Positions 57,867 through 64,000 of a stretch of 64,000 bases of DNA are shown here, piece by piece; position 1 is the first letter of the stretch; each line of letters starts with the position of its first letter. Under the pieces are notes generated by a model that was not told where the DNA came from, ran no database searches, and saw nothing but the letters and a program-made list of their open reading frames with translations. Origin of the DNA: Platanthera guangdongensis. Its lineage: Eukaryota; Streptophyta; Magnoliopsida; Asparagales; Orchidaceae. The position numbers and the translations under genes were made by a program. The DNA lies in the NCBI GenBank assembly GCA_039583875.1, contig CM077152.1, forward strand, positions 15,363,059 through 15,427,058, given 5' to 3'.

Positions 57867-59112
57867 GTTAATTACAGAGGAATTAAATTGATGAGTTATA
57901 CCATGAAACTATGAGAATGAGTAATAGAAAGAATAGTAAGACGGGAGACTAACATCTCAGAAAATCAATTTGGATTCATGCTAGGGCGGTCGACTTTGGA
58001 AGCAATACATCTCTTGAGGAAACTCATTGACAACTACCGAAAAAGAAAACAAGATTTGCATATGCTGTTCATCGACCTTGAGAAGGCCTATGATAGAGTT
58101 CCAGAGAGTTATTATGGAGAGTCTTAGAAAAGGAAGGTGTATTGTATCATACATTGACATAATCAAAGATATGTATACAAATTCAGTGACAAGGGTGAGG
58201 ACATTTGGAGGATTGACACATGAATTCCCTATCACTGTTGGCTTACATCAAGGTTCATCTTTAAGCCCTTATCTCTTTACCCTTATCTTAGATGAGCTCA
58301 CCAGACATATCCAACAAGCAATACCTTGGTGTTTATTGTTTGTGGATGAAATTGTTTTGGTCGATGAGACGTGCTAGGGTGTAAACACAAAACTTGAATC
58401 TTGGCGAGACACTTTAGAAAAGAAGAGTTTTAGGTTGAACAGAGCAAAGACGGAATATATAGAGCTTAAATTTAACAGTGCAAGAAGGTCGGATGACTTC
58501 GTTATTAAGTTGGGTGATCAAGATATTTCTCTTAGTGAGTGTTTTAATATCTTGGATTGTTAGTTCAAAAAGACGAAGGTATTGATAAAGATTTGACACA
58601 TAGAATCCAAGCGGGTTGGTTGAAGTGGAGAGGCGCGTCAGAGATCTTATGTGATCGTAAAATACCATTAAAACATAAGGGCAAGTTTTGCCGTACTGCA
58701 ATTAGATCAACGATGTTCTATAGTTCTGAGTGTTGGGCAGTGAATTGTGTACATGAGAACAAAATTTGAGTTGAGGAGATGAGAATGCTTAGGTGGATGT
58801 GTGGACACACAAGACTGGATAAAATTCGGATTGAATGTATTCGGGATAAGACAGGAGTAGTACCAATTGCAGAGAAGATGTGAGAAACTCGACTAAGATG
58901 GTTTGGAGACCATTAGAGGCACCTGTTAGGCATTGTGAGAGTTTAGTTACTAGGCATGTTAAACGAGGGACGGGTAGAACAGTAAAGACTTGGAATGAAA
59001 CTATAAGGAAAGACATGATGTACTTGGGCATTAGTGAGATTATGACAAAAGATAGGGCATAATGACGACAAAGGATCCATATAGCTGACCCCCACTATAG
59101 TGGGATGAAGGC
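57867..59112 (+). pseudogene. RTE-type LINE reverse transcriptase, dead (copy 2)
   Basis: Counterpart of 50100-51345 with the same stops, the same VDE in place of ADD, and the same tail. It differs by scattered substitutions (for example MYTNSVTRV here, MYINSVTRV in copy 1). Confidence 0.85.
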
Positions 59113-60187
59113 TTGAGTGTTATTGTTTTATATATATTGATATATTAACAATTTTTCACTTATTGAATTTCTAAATTTTACAAACTAGTATGAACAATTT
59201 ATGTTATCCAAATAAGAACATTATAATGCTGTAAATAAAACACTAAACACACATACAATTAAAAAAAACAGTTTGTAAGTTATTGATATTTGTGAATAAC
59301 TATTCTACTTGCAACTATAACATCAAAATTTTAAAAATCAAATTCCTCAAATTTCTAACATATTGTATTCTTGATCTATATTTTAATCATCGACAATCGT
59401 AAATGTTGTTAAACATGATCCTCATCCTACAAACTTCACGACTTAAGGTCTGCCTCATCCCCCGCAGACATTTTTCTCGTTTGTTTCTTCTTTCAGTGAT
59501 GGTCATGTCTTTGCTCTCGATAATTCTAGAAGGTCTCATCGTATCTAGATCGTTGTTAATAATATCTCCAAATTGCACCCACGACAACCCCTCTCCAGAA
59601 AGGACTTAATCATTACCATCATCATTATCATCCTCACCATCACCATCCACCGTCCACTGTTGTACCTTCTCTGAGTCTAGGCTCATGGTTGTCAAAGAAT
59701 CTCGAGATGTGTTAGAATATATTGACTTCAACATAACATTGAGGTTTACAAAAAACTAGATCTTTCAATATTTCGCCGTCGATTCCTCTTCATGGAATGT
59801 ATGTAATTTTTTTTAAATAATATAAATAATGCATAGATTTCTCATAATTATTGATTCCTTTTCTTGTTGTAGATGGTTGTACTTGGTGTGCAGAAACAAT
59901 GAAATGTTTATAGGTTTTAACACTTCCATAAACTAATTAATTCCGGATGTGTTGTCAAAGTTAAGATTTTTCGTCCCGGAAATTGTGTTGAATATTATAG
60001 TAGCCCGATTAGATATTTATCTCCTTAATAATGACTTCCTCCATCAAACCTCGTGTATTTAATCCTGCTTAATATTAAAATGCTGAAAGAAAAAAAATAA
60101 ACATCATTTTAAGGTCACTAAATTTTTTTTGATCCCAAGGAACTTCGTAAATATTGCTGTGGAGATATGATGTTTCTTGGTACTTGA
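59113..60187. other. Non-coding AT-rich stretch (copy 2)
   Basis: Counterpart of 51346-52419. No gene seen. Confidence 0.35.
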
Positions 60188-60588
60188 TTGATGTTGTCAT
60201 CCAATTTTTGTTTGTTATTCTTCTCCCCTTTCCATCCTTTGTACACTTCCCCGAGAACTTCAACTAAAAGGTATTTGGCTGTGTATGTTTCATCTGCATT
60301 AATAAAATCTCATATTGCAACTTGTTTTTCTAGGCTATTCAGCCACCCAAAAGGAGACAAATCTTATCACTTCCCCACTTGTAGGTCCAATGTATTTATG
60401 GATGTCACATTTTTGTTGAAAATGAATCTTACTTTCAAGATTTACTTTGGGGAAGATATTAGATGAAATGATATTTAGTCTTTCTATTTCGCATGTGTTC
60501 ATCCTAGGCTCCTAGACCACAAATATTTTTTTCTTATAGTAGTCTGAATCATGACCCCTTTGTTGAGGACAATTCACTTGTTGGTGAG
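60188..60588 (+). pseudogene. Copia integrase C-terminal scrap (copy 2)
   Basis: Counterpart of 52420-52822. Likely the upstream half of the Copia remnant whose RT-RNase H half appears at 62850-63540 on the same strand, with E3 and other DNA between. Confidence 0.6.
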
Positions 60589-60593
60589 GATTA

Positions 60594-62075
60594 TGTTACG
60601 TGCCGGTGATTGTGGCAAGAGGAGGCGGAGATATAAGGGGTAAACCCTAGAAGGAGAGGGGAGATGAGAAGAACTAGAGAGAGAGAAGTTAGAGAGAGAA
60701 CAAAACATTCGTTAATATTTTGCTTAAAGGTTACATGACCCTCAAAGGCCCATATATAGGCACCGATGACAACGACTTGATACAACGACTCGAAACAACG
60801 ACTCAACTCATAATAATAATAATAAACTAACTACCTGACTCGATACAACGGCTCGACTCATAATAATAATAATAAACTAATAATAATATAAGATAACCAA
60901 TGGAGGACCCGTAACACTCCATCCGTCCTTCAAAACGAGCTTGCCCTCAAGATCGTACTCCCTGCGGTTGGCCGGACCATCTGGTACCTTGATCTCCCTC
61001 CATAACAAGGAGCGGTAACGTGTAGCGGTAACGTGTAGCGGTTGCAGTGGCGTCGGCGGTAAATATATATATATAGACATATATAAAATAATAAAAAAGA
61101 GAAGAGATGTGTGGTGGACAGGACTTTAGGGAATTAAATAAGAAGAGATGAGGCCGGATTGTGTTAAAGCTGGAGGTGACGTGAGGGGGATAGCTACGGC
61201 CTCAAGGAGAGATAAGAAAAATTAATAATGAGAATAACGATGGGAAAGGCCGAAGGCTCGTTTGGAATCGGACCGAGAGAATATGGCCGGCAGACAGAGT
61301 AGGCGGGCGGTGCTTTCTTCGACGGGAGACGTCTTCGATGGAGATGTCTTCGACGGGTTAGGTCGGAAGGAGATGCTGTTGCTGGATGCGCTCCCAGATA
61401 CAGACGACGGCGGCGGCGCAACACCAACAGAGCGTGGCTTGGGCGGGTGAGAAAGCTGCGGTTGCTGACTTCGACGGGAGGGGTCGGGAGGAGATGTTGG
61501 ATGCCGATCGGTATTGCTAGAAGTCGACGGGGCTGGAGGCTGTGGATTTGAAGCGGATGCGGCCGGAGAACTGGAGAAGCAAAACGCTTTGCGGCTGATG
61601 ATGGAGTGGATGAGTAGCCGTGTTGGAAGTCGCGCGAGGGCTGCTAGCGGAAACAACGGCGACACAGTGGAGGCTTGCATCGGCAGTCGGAAGGAAGGAT
61701 GGCGTGCAAGAACTCAGCGGCCGAGGGGAGGAACCTCCCTCTGATACCAAGTTGTTACGTGCTAGTGATTGTGGGGAGAGGAGACGGAGATACAAGGGGT
61801 AAACCCTAGAAGGAGAGGGGAGATGAGAAGAACTAGAGAGAGAGAAGTTAGAGAGAGAACAGAACATTCATTAATATTTTGCTTAAAGGTTACATGACCC
61901 CCAAAGGCCCATATATAGGCACCGATGGCAACGACTCGATACAACGACTCGAAACAACGACTCGACTCATAATAATAATAATAATAAATTAACTACCTGA
62001 CTCGATACAACGACTCGACTCATAATAATAATAAACTAATAATAATATAAGATAACCAATGGAGGACCCGTAACA
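60594..62075 (-). mobile_element. Small non-autonomous LTR element, copy E3 (complete)
   Basis: 1482 bp. LTRs 60594-60916 and 61753-62075, 323 bp each, TGTTACGTGC...GGACCCGTAACA. Exact target duplication GATTA (60589-60593, 62076-62080). Primer site TGGTATCAGAG on the minus strand just inside the right LTR (complement at 61738-61748), so the right LTR is the 5' LTR. The internal ~840 bp encodes only a remnant polyprotein tail (KVPDGPANRREYDLEGKLV, minus) and Ser/Pro-rich frames (61222-61680, minus). A TRIM-sized Gypsy-derived element that needs enzymes from elsewhere. Confidence 0.92.
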
Positions 62076-62080
62076 GATTA

Positions 62081-62849
62081 TACCCCGTGACTGAGCACTT
62101 AATCTATTCCAGGGGAACCAAACAATTTCCTTGAAATTTGGTCATTGCCTATCACCCTGGTCCAGGACTGAAGATTGAAGACCTATCACCCTGAAGCAAA
62201 GCTTCCAGCATACTTGAACCAATCAATTTCTCAGGGTGAGCCTTTGCTAACATCATTCCACTTGAATCTTCTCTCTGATTGTTGATCGAGAAGATAATAT
62301 CACTCTCTCACCCCCTCCTGTACAAAGGGTTGTCATCTCCCTTCAAAAGTGATTCCTGGTTGCAAGTCTCCTTCCAAAAGACTTGAGGTTTGGTTTTTGG
62401 GGACGTGATCAAAACCCATTGGTGGCAGTCACCTGATCAAAAACCTGAGTGGATTCCTAGCAGGGTGGTAGAAGAGTGGATGTACCCAGGTTGGGGAACC
62501 ACTATAAATTTCCTTGTGTCTTCTGTGTTGCTTGATCTGCCTCCTTGTTTATTTTGTGCTGGGAAGAGCTGTGAAGACAGCTGTAAGATTTCTAACAACT
62601 AGAAGTCAAGAATACTTTCATCCATATATTTGTAGAAAGATAAATATACTCAAGCATCCATCCTAAGTTCATCAAAAAGAAGTTGGAAGACGGTTTGTAA
62701 ACTGCGAAAAAGTTATGGATTAAAACAATCATTAAGAATTTAGTTTGGTCATTTCAGTATGACTGTACGAGTCATATTTTATTTGAATATACACGAAATG
62801 TTGATCATACATTCTTCCTCAGAAGAAAGAAGGGAAATGTGATAATTTG
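62081..62849 (+). other. Sirevirus-like LTR fragment and unassigned DNA
   Basis: 62476-62515 reads 'tggatgtacccaggttgggg' then 'aaccactataaatttcc', closely resembling 14930-14966 in the Copia 2 LTR. So part of this stretch is an old LTR of a related element. The rest is non-coding and unassigned. Confidence 0.45.
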
Positions 62850-63540
62850 TATTTTTAGATGATATTAGTGACCGGGGATAATGCTATTGAGATCACATCC
62901 CTTTAATCTAAGCTTGCTAATAAATTTAATGGGGCAGCTCTTAGGATCTTGCTATACTTTCTTGGAATGGAAGTTTTTCAAACAAGGAATTATATCTTTT
63001 TCTCTCAAATATATATCTTTAGTCATCTTGAAAACTCTGGAATGCCAGGATGTGAACCCATTGACTTTCTCATTGAGGCAATCATGCATTGGTAAAGCAA
63101 TCAGCAATTGTCAGCTACCAGTGATTAATGTCCATCTCATTTATCTCTCAAAAGGGCATGATATTTCATATTTGTTAGCAGATTGAGTCGATTTCTGTAT
63201 GATTCAAGAGAGACACCTTGATGCCGCTATTGAAATTCTCTGATACTTTGAATACTACTTTTGAAGAGGTATTATATTCTCCTTTGGAATCAAGAGAAAT
63301 AATGATCCCTTTTGTTGATGATGAAGTAACAATATAGATTTACATTGATGCAAACTGGTCTGTATTTTGGTGGATATGCGTTCTCCCACATGATATTGTT
63401 GTATTTTTGTTGAGAATCTTGTAACATGGTGAAGTAAGAAGCAATATGTTGTTTTCAAGTCTAGTACAGAAGACAAACTTATCACCAAAGCCTTGGTATT
63501 TCTGGAGATGTATGACTCAGGGATCTAATTTGGGATTAGT
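62850..63540 (+). pseudogene. Copia RT-RNase H remnant
   Basis: Across three plus-strand frames: YFLGMEV near 62960, SGMPGCEP near 63040, YLSKGHDISYLLAD near 63145 (usual YL-x-x-TRPDI-x-YAV), then DAAIEIL, and NLVTW followed by SKKQYVV near 63430-63460. The order matches Copia RT and RNase H. Heavily broken. Orientation and content suit the integrase scrap at 60188, so one old Copia was split by E3 and other insertions. Confidence 0.7.
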
Positions 63541-64000
63541 TTATTCTCTAAAAGTCTAGCGTGCTTGTTGTGAGGTAACATAACCATCATTTGTATTTCC
63601 TCGAATCTGGTCTAACATGATGTTATGTGCTACAATAGTCCTTGTTACGCATGTTTTATTACGAATCTCTATGTATTTAAGTTCGGGTTGTATGAGTCTA
63701 GTTGTATCAAGTCAAATAAAGTAATTAGAATGTTAATGTTATAGTATTGGATGCTCTTGTCTATAAACAGAAAAACGCATGGGATAGAAGCAAGAGCGGA
63801 TCCATGCATGAGGATAAGTGCTGCAAAACAAGCCGTCAGCCATTTGATGATATTGAAGATGTGATGCCGCATTTTGCGATTCACCACCATCATTGACCGA
63901 TGCTTCAGGGCCCCAATCCCACTGGAGCGGTCGTTGCTCCTCCCAGCGCACTGATAAAATCCACCAAATTCTGCATGCCCTCTGTCCCAGTCATCGCCAA
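63541..64000. other. Window end, unassigned
   Basis: Non-coding as far as I can tell. A minus-strand stretch at 63905-64000 (GMQNLVDFISALGGATTAPV, then a stop) has gene-like composition and runs off the edge, but I recognise no family. Confidence 0.3.

Larger units (their letters stand above)
55320..62080. repeat. Segmental duplication, copy 2
   Basis: Collinear with copy 1 from 47527. It retains the intact E3 element with both GATTA duplications, and its embedded LTR element runs about 60 bp past the point where copy 1 is cut. The right limit of the original unit is therefore unknown and may lie further right. It lacks the MITE and one 24-bp repeat unit. Confidence 0.92.

Noticed and set aside
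1..64000. tRNA, rRNA, or other structured RNA genes
   Set aside because: I scanned for tRNA A/B boxes and rRNA-like stretches and saw only isolated B-box-like words (for example near 1310 in the solo LTR), which do not form a tRNA.

Overview
This is nuclear DNA of a flowering plant. It has spliced genes with GT-AG introns and conserved plant protein families, and most of the window is nested LTR retrotransposons with tRNA-iMet-type primer sites, a PIF/Harbinger transposon, an RTE-type LINE and small MITEs. I cannot name the species. I see no tRNA, rRNA, CRISPR or prokaryotic features.

Only two cellular genes look real. At the left edge (1-3807, +) is the 3' part of a NIK-type LRR receptor kinase (NSP-interacting kinase family), with six exons visible and an apparently intact kinase domain. 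At 34314-34596 (+) is the first coding exon of a BAP29/BAP31-like ER membrane protein. None of its later exons appear in the remaining 29 kb, so everything to the right edge may lie in one huge intron, or the gene may be truncated. A nonsense-bearing fragment of a second receptor kinase (LRR-XI/HSL1-like) lies at 28.3-28.7 kb.

Layout. 1-3.8 kb: NIK gene, with a perfect solo LTR in one intron (TSD TAATC) and a MITE-like repeat in another. 4.26-9.85 kb: nearly complete Copia element (TSD GAAAC) with a single gag-pol frame broken by three stops. 9.9-10.4 kb: GC-rich 81-bp minisatellite. 10.55-12.64 kb: solo LTR of Tekay/Del type. 12.6-26.6 kb: Tat-lineage Gypsy remnant, whose gag frame is split by a 9.2-kb Sirevirus-like Copia (13.40-22.60 kb, TSD ATACT). 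Its 3' part holds an ~82-bp minisatellite and an antisense accessory ORF. 26.6-28.8 kb: Copia scraps and the kinase pseudogene. 28.85-33.69 kb: PIF/Harbinger element (TSD TTA) with decayed transposase and Myb-like genes and an internal duplication rich in CA repeats. 34-47.5 kb: BAP31 exon, LINE tail, non-autonomous Harbinger-type element with 56-bp repeats, a TRIM (TSD CTTCA), and a Gypsy deletion derivative containing another small LTR element.

47.53-62.08 kb is a direct segmental duplication of about 7 kb, roughly 1% diverged where I compared it. Its two copies are separated by a Tekay-type LTR fragment. Each copy carries the same Copia scraps, a dead RTE LINE and a minus-strand non-autonomous LTR element. 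One copy gained a 246-bp Mutator-type MITE after the duplication, and the other copy preserves the exact empty site. 62-64 kb holds further Copia remains.

The elements do not form a pathway. The window is a record of nested insertions around two genes, and its value lies in the exact target duplications, reading-frame junctions and empty sites that order those events. I found no convincing undescribed biological system. The least explained structures are the palindrome array in the Sirevirus LTR, the GC-rich 81-bp array, and the small LTR element family seen three times.
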